A stretch of DNA of 64,000 nt. It comes from Acinetobacter venetianus RAG-1 = CIP 110063. Its GTDB lineage: Bacteria; Pseudomonadota; Gammaproteobacteria; Pseudomonadales; Moraxellaceae. Shown here piece after piece: positions 47,062 to 55,978 of this stretch. The position numbers and the translations under genes were made by a program. The stretch lies in contig NZ_KB849558.1 in assembly GCF_000368585.1 (NCBI RefSeq), positions 786,722 through 850,721 of the forward strand. Reading direction: 5' to 3'. The notes below the pieces were generated by a model. The model had not been told where the DNA came from and made no database searches. It saw only the letters and a list, made by a program, of their open reading frames with translations. How positions within the stretch are numbered: position 1 is the first letter of the stretch; the number at the start of each line of letters is the position of its first letter.

Positions 47062-48030
47062 TCACTTCTGATCTAATAGCTTATCAATATAAGTAGCTAC
47101 TTCATAAGTTTTCAGATATCCCTCTATGCTATGAGGGTTTACATTTTCTGTTAGGCTAACTACAGATGTATTAGTTATTGCTGGATCAATTGGATAATCA
47201 GGCGCTTCTAATAATACTCCCGCTATTGGATCATTTTCAGCTCTGAAATTTACCCAGTGCCCTTTACGAATACAACTTGGTACACCAAGAGGGTTTGCCC
47301 TTATTGAGTTGAATAACTCCATACCTAAAGGTGAACCCAAAGTAATGAATCCTTTTATATGATCAGTCTGGCTTAAACTAGATAGTACCTTATAACTAAC
47401 TATACTTCCCAATGAGTGAGCGATAAGAATACATGGTTCATTAAGTGTATCCAATAACAGTTGATTAACTTTGTTGTGATACTGTGCATCCTTTAGATAT
47501 AAATAGGACTCCTGTGCAAACTCACGAGCAACAAACTGGGTTAAATTGGGAAACTTTTTCTGTAAAATTTTTACTATTGCGGTAATGGTATAAAAAGGAA
47601 TCAATTTAAGAGCAAACTGAGTTTTTAATAGCCCATCCACTGTTTGAGCCGGTTGAATATTTTGTAAGTCTAATAATTCTTTAGTCAACTCAGGATCATT
47701 CTTACAAAGCTCTAAAGCAAATTGCATTGCAATTTCACTTTCTTCCTGAGAATTGGTTGAAACTTGTAGCATTACCTCATCATCAAGATCATTTGGTAAA
47801 TCAATCCCTAACATTTTGCTATCAAAATTTGCACTAAATACAGACCAAGGAAGACGAAATGATCTCTTCAGATCTGCATAATAAACGAACTCAATATTGG
47901 CAGGATCTATTTTATTGGGATCAAGTTTATTTAAATGAAAGCTGTCTCGTAGTGCACTCTCCCACTCTTTTTCAAGATTTTCCTTTGTAAATCCACTTTT
48001 CCAAACCCCATGTATCAATACAATTTTCAT
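47062..48030 (-). CDS. Alpha/beta-hydrolase (lipase/esterase-like)
   Basis: About 322 aa. Starts MKIVLIHGVWKSGF (the oxyanion HG motif) and has the nucleophile elbow AHSLGS, with FITLGSPLG and NVNPHSIEGYL giving candidate acid and His regions. No signal peptide is seen, so it is cytoplasmic. ATG 48030 is chosen because a strong AAGGAGAATAAAT ribosome site precedes it, unlike the longer frame. It follows the Wadjet genes on the same strand after a 300-bp gap. Similar hydrolases occur as defence effectors, but no partner is evident; the substrate is unknown. Confidence 0.65.
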   Translation of the reverse strand: MKIVLIHGVWKSGFTKENLEKEWESALRDSFHLNKLDPNKIDPANIEFVYYADLKRSFRLPWSVFSANFDSKMLGIDLPNDLDDEVMLQVSTNSQEESEIAMQFALELCKNDPELTKELLDLQNIQPAQTVDGLLKTQFALKLIPFYTITAIVKILQKKFPNLTQFVAREFAQESYLYLKDAQYHNKVNQLLLDTLNEPCILIAHSLGSIVSYKVLSSLSQTDHIKGFITLGSPLGMELFNSIRANPLGVPSCIRKGHWVNFRAENDPIAGVLLEAPDYPIDPAITNTSVVSLTENVNPHSIEGYLKTYEVATYIDKLLDQK

Positions 48031-48167
48031 ATTTATTCTCCTTGATAAGTTTCTTTGTTTTTTTAAATGTATTGATTCCCAATTTACAAATAAGACAGTC
48101 ACAAGGGAATAGCCATTTGTCGCATTAATCCCTAAATATCAAACCTCGTACAAACCATTTTTAATAA

Positions 48168-48202
48168 TATGACAATTTATATCATGCAATACTATGACAA
48201 TT
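48168..48202. repeat. Short direct repeat upstream of hydrolase gene
   Basis: TATGACAATT occurs twice with a 25-bp period. It lies about 140-170 bp upstream of the hydrolase start, so a regulator site is possible. Apart from this the 48031-48329 gap shows nothing. Confidence 0.35.
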
Positions 48203-48329
48203 ATTATACTTCGGGTGGTTTTAAGTACTTAATTCAATGGCAAAAATTGAATTTATTGAATATTTTTTAATGAGTTCCATTTTTCTAAAAAATCGCTCTC
48301 TTTCTTTTCAATAGGTGCTTTATTACCCA

Positions 48330-49190
48330 TTACAGATCAATATATTCCACTCCATTCAAGAACATAACATGTTCTTGCATCATTGCAATTTTCTCTGCCT
48401 GCATTACCGTAAACATTCTGTGAAGATATGAATTTTTAGCGAGCTTTTCCGATAAACCAGACAATTTATTAAACTGGTCAAGATATTTATCTGTTTGATT
48501 ACATGAATGATTGTTTTTTAGGTATTCCCATCCCTTTGGAACAATGATTGAAACTGGTCTTATCGTAAAATAGTTCATTACTATGGATAAACCGCTTGGA
48601 TCAAAGTCGGCATAAATCGCTACTGGAACATTTAATCCTAATTGAGCTAAAAGATTTTTCACAGTACTTTGGTTTTGCCCCTGTCCACGATAGACAAATA
48701 AGCTAGACTGCCATATCGTGGGTAAACATTGATACCACTCATGCAAAGTGAGTAACATCGTAGCATTCTCAAGTACCACCAATCTTTTTATACCAGTAAT
48801 ATCCAATTCACCAATATCTATTGTTGGAACGAACATAGGATATCCAATTGGCATACAGACTGATTTCAGAGGTAAATCATGATGGACTGATGCAAATACC
48901 AGCTGATCTGCAAACACCTGTTTGGACGTATTTTTTTCATTGCGATGTACTTTTACTGTTTCGAGACGATTCTGTCCTGTAGGCAGCTCATCTAATACAT
49001 TATCCTTGCGATATTGTTGGTACAAATTTTCTAATATCTGGTAATCCCGTTCATTTAAACACAGACCATTAATGACACGCTTACCAATCCCATGTTCTCC
49101 ATGAAGTAATTGCCATGTTTTATTTAATCGAACCTGTGTAGACTTTTCCCTTAATACATCCCGAATGACGTTTAACTGAATCTGGTTCAC
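48330..49190 (-). CDS. jetD: Wadjet nuclease subunit JetD/MksG-like (TOPRIM)
   Basis: A 286-aa protein with a C-terminal TOPRIM domain: E141 (LVVLENA) and D195xD197 (IYADFDPSG) are the metal ligands. In Wadjet and MksBEFG systems this subunit cleaves circular DNA reeled in by the condensin motor. It is shorter than a typical ~380-aa JetD, and the N-terminal region is divergent. The GTG start overlaps the previous stop codon and has a strong GGAGG site, so translation is coupled. It is the last gene of the condensin set. Confidence 0.8.
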   Translation of the reverse strand: MNQIQLNVIRDVLREKSTQVRLNKTWQLLHGEHGIGKRVINGLCLNERDYQILENLYQQYRKDNVLDELPTGQNRLETVKVHRNEKNTSKQVFADQLVFASVHHDLPLKSVCMPIGYPMFVPTIDIGELDITGIKRLVVLENATMLLTLHEWYQCLPTIWQSSLFVYRGQGQNQSTVKNLLAQLGLNVPVAIYADFDPSGLSIVMNYFTIRPVSIIVPKGWEYLKNNHSCNQTDKYLDQFNKLSGLSEKLAKNSYLHRMFTVMQAEKIAMMQEHVMFLNGVEYIDL

Positions 49191-50428
49191 ATGATCCTCC
49201 TAGATTTAGTTACAACTACATCATGTACTAAAAAGTTACCATCAAAATATGGTGTCTGGGTTTCTTCCATGCGCATCGTAATTTTGTGTTCATGTGTCTT
49301 TTGGTTCACATGATGATAGCTAACCAATGACATTAACCAGAATTCTAGCTCAACCTTTGGATGTAGTTTCTCGAAACAATCTACACCACGCCATTCTGTA
49401 CCAGCATCGCTCTGTAAGGCTGCCTCAAAAAAATATTCTAGGGCCGTCTGTAATGGACTTTGTTCCACAATCTCAACCTCATTTGTTTGGTTGATGGTTG
49501 TTTGAGCTTCTGCCAGTTTAATATTCGATTTGGCATGTCGATTTTCTGCTGCTTTTGCGCCCAGTTCTCCTAAAATATCGAGTTGACTATATTGATTAAC
49601 GTTACCATAACCTAATAATGGTATGGCTGTGACCCTATTAAACCCATCTGGTGTTATCCCTGCCTCTAGTTGCATGTCAATCTGATTCTCAGATAAATAG
49701 CGATGAACTGAATCAATCAATATATTGCGGTGCTGGATCAGTTGTTCTTTTTTAAGTGCTGTAATCTGTTCCTTAATCTGGTGGGCTGTATTTAATAACT
49801 CACGATTACAAGCATTTACTACAGGTTGCAAACGTCGCTTAACCAGTCGTTCAAGCTCTTTACCTAAACACATCACTTGATCCAGCCAATCCGCACTTAA
49901 TATTGTAAGTGTCTCGCGTAATTTACCATGTTGTTTTAACGCTTGTTCAGTCACATGAATTTTTAACTCAAGATCGGATATGACAGCTAAGTGATCTGCC
50001 ACTATACTGGAAAAATATAAGCAGTTTTCATGCAGTAAACTGGACAATTCAACCACCAATTCACTGAGTTGGCTTAAATAATGTCTAGCTTCAGGCAGAC
50101 TTCTTTGTCTAGCAAATTGATAGGTCTCCGTACAGCTCTCAATTTGGTTAATACATCCATGAATATCGTCACTGGAATTTTTGATTCGCCCTTTCTTTTC
50201 AAAATGTGAAACAAACCTGACAACTGTACTATGCAGGATATAAGCCTCAGTATCTGTTTCGATATAGCCTAATCCTGCTTTATTCAACCGTTTAATCATT
50301 GTTTCATGTTCAGGGCTAAATTCAATCGCACCATGATTATTACTGATCGCGGCCCCAATCACATCAATATGTGTAGCTAAGGTCGAGCAGGCTTTTGCAG
50401 CGGGATGTTCTTTTCTGGCTTCATTCAT
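49187..50428 (-). CDS. jetA: Wadjet kleisin subunit JetA/MksF-like
   Basis: A 413-aa mainly helical protein that I assign by context and general features: a winged-helix-like N-terminus (MIKRLNKAGLGYIETDTEAYILHSTVVRFVSHF), a long helical middle, and a C-terminal FWLMSLVSYHHVN domain, matching the MukF/MksF/JetA kleisin design that bridges the SMC heads. It lies between the KITE and nuclease genes with a 4-bp overlap to jetD. Sequence identity to known JetA proteins is not obvious by eye. Confidence 0.65.
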   Translation of the reverse strand: MNEARKEHPAAKACSTLATHIDVIGAAISNNHGAIEFSPEHETMIKRLNKAGLGYIETDTEAYILHSTVVRFVSHFEKKGRIKNSSDDIHGCINQIESCTETYQFARQRSLPEARHYLSQLSELVVELSSLLHENCLYFSSIVADHLAVISDLELKIHVTEQALKQHGKLRETLTILSADWLDQVMCLGKELERLVKRRLQPVVNACNRELLNTAHQIKEQITALKKEQLIQHRNILIDSVHRYLSENQIDMQLEAGITPDGFNRVTAIPLLGYGNVNQYSQLDILGELGAKAAENRHAKSNIKLAEAQTTINQTNEVEIVEQSPLQTALEYFFEAALQSDAGTEWRGVDCFEKLHPKVELEFWLMSLVSYHHVNQKTHEHKITMRMEETQTPYFDGNFLVHDVVVTKSRRIM

Positions 50429-50437
50429 ACTGGGTAC

Positions 50438-51088
50438 CTATATCAAATTATCCTGAACTAGCTGCCCTGCTGTGTCATGCAAGTTGTCCGTCGGGATCTG
50501 TTCACAGGCACTGATATATTCCAATTGCTCATAAAATAATGACCATTTCGCTGTGGCTCGATAGGTTGTTCCAGCATCATGACCCGCTAGAATCAGGTAT
50601 TTTTCATCCTGCAAATAATTCAGTACATATTGCAATTGATCGGATGCATTGGTACTTGTCGATTGTTTAGCAACTTTTTGAGCAAGTTTTTTCAGTTGCT
50701 CACTGCCTAAATGAGATTGCTCTACACTGGTAAGCAATTGACCTTTTGAAATGATATCTCCATATTCAATTGGCTTACTGCCATTGGTCAGTGTACGGCA
50801 CAAGCGTACCCATTGCACAATGGGTTCAATTCTCGAAACAAAATCATTAAATTGTCGCTGAATAATCTTACGAATTTCTGGAGACTCAATATCCAGATAA
50901 GCACAATAAAACCCATTACCATCATTGCTGCGAATACAGTTACGATTCAGTCTGGATAAAAAATGATTGATCTCTTGAAGATTATCAGGCTGACACAAAT
51001 CGCTATACAGGGATTTATCCAACCATATATCAATAATTTCACCACGAAGTAACCGCTCTATGCACTCACCGAAAGATTGATGATTCAT
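50438..51088 (-). CDS. jetB: Wadjet KITE subunit JetB/MksE-like
   Basis: A 216-aa protein, assigned as the MukE/MksE/JetB-type KITE subunit (DUF4194-like). It begins with an acidic N-terminal region and has winged-helix segments (EINHFLSRLNRNCIRSNDGNGFYCAYLD and LQYVLNYLQDEKYLILAGHDAGTTYRAT). KITE proteins bind the kleisin and DNA. Its ATG overlaps the jetC stop (ATGA), so the pair is translationally coupled. Confidence 0.7.
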   Translation of the reverse strand: MNHQSFGECIERLLRGEIIDIWLDKSLYSDLCQPDNLQEINHFLSRLNRNCIRSNDGNGFYCAYLDIESPEIRKIIQRQFNDFVSRIEPIVQWVRLCRTLTNGSKPIEYGDIISKGQLLTSVEQSHLGSEQLKKLAQKVAKQSTSTNASDQLQYVLNYLQDEKYLILAGHDAGTTYRATAKWSLFYEQLEYISACEQIPTDNLHDTAGQLVQDNLI

Positions 51089-54000
51089 TCTACATAGCTC
51101 CCTGCAACAAGTAGTGGATTCTGTTGAATTTTTGACTTGACTACAAACTGAGAAATGCCTTTATCTTTGTCAATATTATATTTATATTGAAATGACCTAC
51201 CGATTTCTTCACTCATTTGTGGTTGAGCACACACCAGATAGACCTGTTGCTGTTGCATCAATTCTAGTAATTTAATGCTATTAGCTGAGTCAATTTGCCC
51301 CAACTCATCAATTGGTAAATGAATTGCTACACTTTCATCTGCACACAAATGACGGATTAATCCTGTGAAGATTAATAAGATTACCAAGCGGGATAAACCT
51401 GTAGATGAGGCCTCTGCCAAATCCCTGTCATTTCTCACCTTGACCAAACGAGTATTTTCTCTGAAGCAAATGCTCATTTCCACCATGGTTTTTAGGTCAT
51501 GACTTTCAACATTAGAATTATGTAAAGCTTTTATTGCATTTTCCAAAGAGGCAATGACGCTTTCATTAGGAAGTTCATTCACATCAGAGTTAAACTTATT
51601 CACAAAACTTTCCAGATCCGTAAGATAACCAAATTTATTGATTGTAGCTTCAAGTCGGATCTCAATATCACTTAATGATGAAAACGGATTATGGGTATTA
51701 ATATTCGAGCTCAGATCATCTGAGACTCTGGAGACTTTCCGTTGAAACCGTTTGAGTGATTCATAATGGTTTTGAAAAACGATACCCAATGACTGGTATG
51801 CCACGATCGTTGCATTAATTTTGGATGGAATTTCATGCTCTAGCATTTTTCCCAATACTGTCATGGCCTGTAACATATAAGGTAAACTGTCTACCTGATA
51901 ACGAGAATCGAGCATCTGGTTACTCCAGTATTGTTCCAGACCGTTACCCTGTGCCAGACTCAAAATCTGTTTCACCAATGTATGTAATTTAAGGCTTTGT
52001 TGACGTAAATCTACCAATTGCGACAGTTGCTCCTGTCCATGATTTAGATACCAGTCAAAATCCAATGGTTTCTCTACTTCATCAATAGCAAATTCTGATT
52101 CTAGCTCGGTGAAATCCTGCATTGATGGCTCTAAACGTTTTAATAAGTGCTCAAGTTGCTGCGATTTTCTGTGAATGATCTTGAGAGTAGCTTGATACTG
52201 TCTGTTATGTTCACTTTTTTCCTTATCTAGTTGTTGTAACGCTTTCTCAATATCTGCATGTTCTTTCTCTAGATATTCAATCGCTTCCTGAATCATTTTT
52301 AATTGGTCGTGAAGTTTAGTACGTTGACTAAGTTCTACCTCAACCCATTTATGATAGGCATTAATTCTGCCAATGTATCCATTCACCCTCTCAAACTGCT
52401 GTTGAGCATCGGTCAAACGCTGTTTCGCACATTTTAGCTGCTGCGTATCCACACCTTCAGCCTGCAATGCCCTATCTTTAGCTCTAAGCAATTCAGCAAT
52501 TTTATCATCACTCTGTTTTATCGTCTGGCGAATATTGTCTTCAATCTGTTTTACTTGTTGCTGAAGCTGGGTGTCTTTAAGTTGATACTTTGCTTTTATG
52601 GCATCACGGGCTTTTTCTTGTAGTTGTTGCAGATCATTTTTAGCTGACTTATGCTGCTGAATCAGGGATTTTTGCTGTTGTTCGGCATCCTGCAAGAGTT
52701 GGGCAGCTCTTTCCTTGCGTTCATTGATATTCAGGCGAATGTCTTTCTCTATACGTTCCTGTGCGGCATCTAATTCCTGAGATTTTTTATTTAAATTGTT
52801 TAACTCCTGCTCAGACACAGACAGCTCTATTTCCAAACACTTCAACTCTTCTTTGGCAGTGTTCGTTTTACGTTCCAGCATCGTCTGGTCAGCCTGATAT
52901 TGACTACAACGCAAAGCCTGCTGTTCAATACGCTTTTTAAGATCCTCCAGCGTGTCCGCTTCCTGAGGTAAACTCAGCTTATCTAGTTCTAAATGCAATC
53001 CATAAAATGAGTTTTGATTTAATTCATCAGTTTCCCATTTAGGATTGAGTCCTTTTCTAAGCAATAAAACAGGATTAATCAATTTCCCAATATTCTGCTT
53101 CCATGACTCATTGGGATGAGTACGCAGAAAACTGATTAATGAACTTTCATTATTTAATTGTTCACGTAATTTTTGTTCCTGTTTCTGTTCTTTATCCAAT
53201 AAATTTTTGTGTTTTTCCAATGCCATAAGTGCATCATGCACCTGTTTTTTGTGGGCTTCAAGGTTCTCCTTGAGTGGAGTATGTTTACAGAGATGTTCTG
53301 AAATCTGTTGTTTCTGTTGTTTTAATAATTTTTTATTTAAATCCAGATGTTGCAACTCGTCATAAGTATATGCTCCAGCTTCGCCAACACTTCGATGTGC
53401 CTGCTGAATATTTTCATTTATGGTCTCAAGAGCTAATTCCTGCCTGTTTGACAATTCACCTAATTCTTCCTGCTGGTCTGCCCGAAGCATCTCTTCATCT
53501 AGCGATTGTTGTTTGAGTAGTTCAATCTGTTGGTGATGAATATCTTCTTTTTTCTGTTCCCATAGCCCTTTTTCCCGAGATGTTTCCTCCCGAATCTGAC
53601 GTAAATGCTGATCATGGGAATCTACAATATCTTTGGCAGAAGCCTCCAAACGTTGTAGTTGAGCCTGTTCCTCTTGCACTTTAACTTGATAGACAGGTAG
53701 ATCATGATACTCACTGATCATGCGATCAATATTGAGTTGCTGATATTCCTGTTCCTGCCTATTGATATGCTCAATCTGATTTTTAACTGCTGTACGTTCA
53801 CCTTGTTTGCTATGTAGTTGAGTCGCCAGATTAGTTATAGTCGTTTGTAATGCATCATAGTCCTGTTCGTATTTTAGTAAATAGGTATCATGCTCCTGTT
53901 GTAGCTCACGCTCATCCTCTATAAATTGTTCAGTTAACGTATGAGCCTGTAACTTCACCTTAAAAAGTTGCTGATATGTTTGAATAACATTTGCTCTAAG

Positions 54001-54798
54001 TTGCGTACCTTTTTCAAGTTGAGAACTTGCTTTTATAAACTCCTGCAAACTTCTCATATCTTCGATCAGATTTAAGTTTGCCGTATGAGTTAGACCTTTA
54101 TCACCTACAACTGCATTTTCATCCTGTAGATAAGCATCTACCAGCATACTTTTAAACTTATTAATCAGATCTACCTGAGACATAGGTACACGAGTTAACT
54201 CACCCAGATGACGCAGTGTATATTGACGATCACACATGGCGTAGTCTGCTGCCAATATACGAAGACTCTTATCACGAGCAAAACGCTCTTTATCGTTATG
54301 CAGAATAGCCCGATAATCCAGTATCGTTTCAATTTGCTTACTGATTTTAATATTATTTAATTGCAGTTCATGAATAATTTCATTCACTTGCATATTTTTT
54401 GCAAATAATTCATCGAACTGTGGCGCAAAAAAAGTTTCTTCAGCACGTCCTTGTACAAAACGATAAATCAGTTTCGTACCATTCTGGTGTCTATACATCA
54501 CGACACAGCACATACCCTGTTGCCCAAGATATTCATATACAATCATTGATTGCAGATTAGGCAAATAAAAATCCAGAAAACTAGATTTATTACCAGCTTT
54601 TTGCACCATGCTTTCAGGTGAAATTCCAGCAAATATCGGTAATAAATTAAGCATACTGGTCTTACCACGACCATTCCCACCAATCAAATTGGTATGTCCA
54701 TCACATCGCAACTTCACCCGTTTATTTCTAATATAAGAGTTATGTAAATAAATATTTTTTAAACCTTTGGTTATGGCTTTGTGATTTATGCTGTTCAA
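51085..54798 (-). CDS. jetC: Wadjet SMC ATPase JetC/MksB-like
   Basis: A 1237-aa SMC-type ATPase. Walker A is GGNGRGKT (residues 40-47), Walker B PIDE (D1164, E1165) in IDELGQID, and the signature-like STGLSRLVILLIF precedes it. Between the heads lie very long coiled coils (residues ~270-950), with a probable hinge near the middle. This matches the MukB/MksB/JetC motor that extrudes DNA loops. The start is TTG at 54798, with GAGAA upstream and no in-frame ATG nearby; it lies 70 bp after the third peptide gene. Confidence 0.85.
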   Translation of the reverse strand: MNSINHKAITKGLKNIYLHNSYIRNKRVKLRCDGHTNLIGGNGRGKTSMLNLLPIFAGISPESMVQKAGNKSSFLDFYLPNLQSMIVYEYLGQQGMCCVVMYRHQNGTKLIYRFVQGRAEETFFAPQFDELFAKNMQVNEIIHELQLNNIKISKQIETILDYRAILHNDKERFARDKSLRILAADYAMCDRQYTLRHLGELTRVPMSQVDLINKFKSMLVDAYLQDENAVVGDKGLTHTANLNLIEDMRSLQEFIKASSQLEKGTQLRANVIQTYQQLFKVKLQAHTLTEQFIEDERELQQEHDTYLLKYEQDYDALQTTITNLATQLHSKQGERTAVKNQIEHINRQEQEYQQLNIDRMISEYHDLPVYQVKVQEEQAQLQRLEASAKDIVDSHDQHLRQIREETSREKGLWEQKKEDIHHQQIELLKQQSLDEEMLRADQQEELGELSNRQELALETINENIQQAHRSVGEAGAYTYDELQHLDLNKKLLKQQKQQISEHLCKHTPLKENLEAHKKQVHDALMALEKHKNLLDKEQKQEQKLREQLNNESSLISFLRTHPNESWKQNIGKLINPVLLLRKGLNPKWETDELNQNSFYGLHLELDKLSLPQEADTLEDLKKRIEQQALRCSQYQADQTMLERKTNTAKEELKCLEIELSVSEQELNNLNKKSQELDAAQERIEKDIRLNINERKERAAQLLQDAEQQQKSLIQQHKSAKNDLQQLQEKARDAIKAKYQLKDTQLQQQVKQIEDNIRQTIKQSDDKIAELLRAKDRALQAEGVDTQQLKCAKQRLTDAQQQFERVNGYIGRINAYHKWVEVELSQRTKLHDQLKMIQEAIEYLEKEHADIEKALQQLDKEKSEHNRQYQATLKIIHRKSQQLEHLLKRLEPSMQDFTELESEFAIDEVEKPLDFDWYLNHGQEQLSQLVDLRQQSLKLHTLVKQILSLAQGNGLEQYWSNQMLDSRYQVDSLPYMLQAMTVLGKMLEHEIPSKINATIVAYQSLGIVFQNHYESLKRFQRKVSRVSDDLSSNINTHNPFSSLSDIEIRLEATINKFGYLTDLESFVNKFNSDVNELPNESVIASLENAIKALHNSNVESHDLKTMVEMSICFRENTRLVKVRNDRDLAEASSTGLSRLVILLIFTGLIRHLCADESVAIHLPIDELGQIDSANSIKLLELMQQQQVYLVCAQPQMSEEIGRSFQYKYNIDKDKGISQFVVKSKIQQNPLLVAGSYVE

Positions 54799-54868
54799 AG
54801 TATTTTTCTCAAAAACAAGTAAATATAAATAATGGAACCCACATAAAGAATGCGAGCTCTATATCATC

Positions 54869-55033
54869 TTAGGGCTTTCTTGGTGGAGATGTAGTTTGTT
54901 GAGATGAATTTGATGTGTTCCCCCCAGAAGATCTGGTCGGTTGATAACCAAATTTATCTGAATCAGAAATAGATCCAGAAGGTTTCGGACTGTAACTATC
55001 ATTTATGTTTTCAGGATTTTTAATATTAGACAT
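54869..55033 (-). CDS. Short peptide P3 (GYQP...PPRKP family)
   Basis: A 54-aa peptide, too short for a normal gene call. It is rich in Ser, Asn and Pro and looks disordered. Shared motifs are SYSP (residues 13-16), GYQP (29-32), a SN pair, and the C-terminal TSPPRKP. An AAGGA ribosome site 6 nt before its ATG overlaps the P2 stop codon. It is a paralogue of P2 and P1 and precedes jetC by 70 bp. Function unknown; see the E2-E1-JAB gene upstream. Confidence 0.75.
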   Translation of the reverse strand: MSNIKNPENINDSYSPKPSGSISDSDKFGYQPTRSSGGNTSNSSQQTTSPPRKP

Positions 55034-55042
55034 TTCGATTCC

Positions 55043-55204
55043 TTAGGGTTTTTTAGGCGGAGATGTAGGTGCTTGAGGATTACTCGGGTTTGTTCCTTTC
55101 GATTTTTCTGGTTGATAACCTGCACCAGGCATTGGGTTGTGTGGTTTTATCACAGCTGGACTATAACCATCACCAACAGGCACTCTTTGAGTTTTATCAT
55201 TCAT
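55043..55204 (-). CDS. Short peptide P2 (GYQP...PPKKP family)
   Basis: A 53-aa peptide with GYSP (residues 13-16), GYQP (29-32), NPSNP (39-43) and a C-terminal TSPPKKP. It has no hydrophobic segment and only single-domain length. A GCGAGATT element precedes the ATG at 55204. The P2 stop codon and the P3 ribosome site overlap, which shows that both are translated as parts of one transcript. Confidence 0.75.
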   Translation of the reverse strand: MNDKTQRVPVGDGYSPAVIKPHNPMPGAGYQPEKSKGTNPSNPQAPTSPPKKP

Positions 55205-55223
55205 AATTAATCTCGCTCTAAAA

Positions 55224-55349
55224 TTAAGGTTTTTTAGGGGGGTGAGTATTCGACGGATTTGGTGAAGTCACTTTTTGTGGTTGGTAGCCTCTTGTTTGTA
55301 AGTCGGTTGGTATACTCTGAATATTAGTTTTTAAATCTTTAGTTGACAT
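55224..55349 (-). CDS. Short peptide P1 (GYQP...PPKKP family)
   Basis: A 41-aa peptide, the shortest of the three. It keeps GYQP (residues 21-24), NPSN (31-34) and the terminal PPKKP but lacks the YSP block. A GGAG ribosome site lies 6 nt before its ATG. It follows the DUF6338-like membrane protein gene by 21 bp. Tandem copies with conserved C-termini suggest the C-terminus is what matters, for example as a binding or modification point. Confidence 0.75.
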   Translation of the reverse strand: MSTKDLKTNIQSIPTDLQTRGYQPQKVTSPNPSNTHPPKKP

Positions 55350-55370
55350 TGATAACTCCATAGATAAATA

Positions 55371-55964
55371 TTAGGGATGTTGAAAAAATTCAATACTTTG
55401 AATGTCTTTGGATAATATTAGAATTCCTTCAGATTGCTCACGTATTCTTTCAAAACCACCCTCAGCACTAACCTCCCATGCTTTTTCTAAATAGATTTGT
55501 GGATCTTCAGGAAAACTCGATGTAAATGATTTTTCTGAATATTCTCCTGCTAGTTTTTTTCCATCAGATAAGGTAACTAAAACAAAATATTCTTTTCTCT
55601 GAGAAAAAATATAGTCCCATGCTCTTGGTGTAGGATGAGGAGCATTTTTTTTAAAAAACTCCATATTTCTTAACTTTAACCATCCCCAAGCTAAAAATGC
55701 TGGAAAAACAAGCATGACAAATGAATAAAAGCTAATTGTAAAAAAAGGACAAATAAAATCCCATTTTTTACTAAAAATCATCATATAAATAAAAGGTCCT
55801 AATAAAGCATAGTTCAAACAACTATATGTAATGGCATCAATAATTAGCTTTGTACTATCTTTTTCATGATTTGGGCACAGTAACGAATAAGTTTTTATTG
55901 AAATAAAGCCTGGAATTGCAAAAATAATAAATAGAACAAGCTTACTAGATTCAAAGATTTCCAT
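55371..55964 (-). CDS. DUF6338-like membrane protein
   Basis: A 197-aa protein. The first ~90 residues hold about three membrane helices (7-25, 41-63, 70-95), beginning with the IPGFISIKTYSLLCP segment typical of DUF6338. A cytoplasmic domain follows with RAWDYIFSQRKEYFVLVTLSDGKKLAGEYSEKSFTSSFPEDPQIYLEKAWEV, reminiscent of an SH3/Sm-like beta barrel. It lies 14 bp after the E2-E1-JAB gene. It may be a membrane effector or a membrane anchor for the conjugation proteins; function unknown. Confidence 0.65.
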   Translation of the reverse strand: MEIFESSKLVLFIIFAIPGFISIKTYSLLCPNHEKDSTKLIIDAITYSCLNYALLGPFIYMMIFSKKWDFICPFFTISFYSFVMLVFPAFLAWGWLKLRNMEFFKKNAPHPTPRAWDYIFSQRKEYFVLVTLSDGKKLAGEYSEKSFTSSFPEDPQIYLEKAWEVSAEGGFERIREQSEGILILSKDIQSIEFFQHP

Positions 55965-55978
55965 AATAATCCCCTATA

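Noticed and set aside
48168..48202. CRISPR-like repeats
   Set aside because: Only two 10-bp copies with a 25-bp period; no array, leader or cas genes anywhere in the window.
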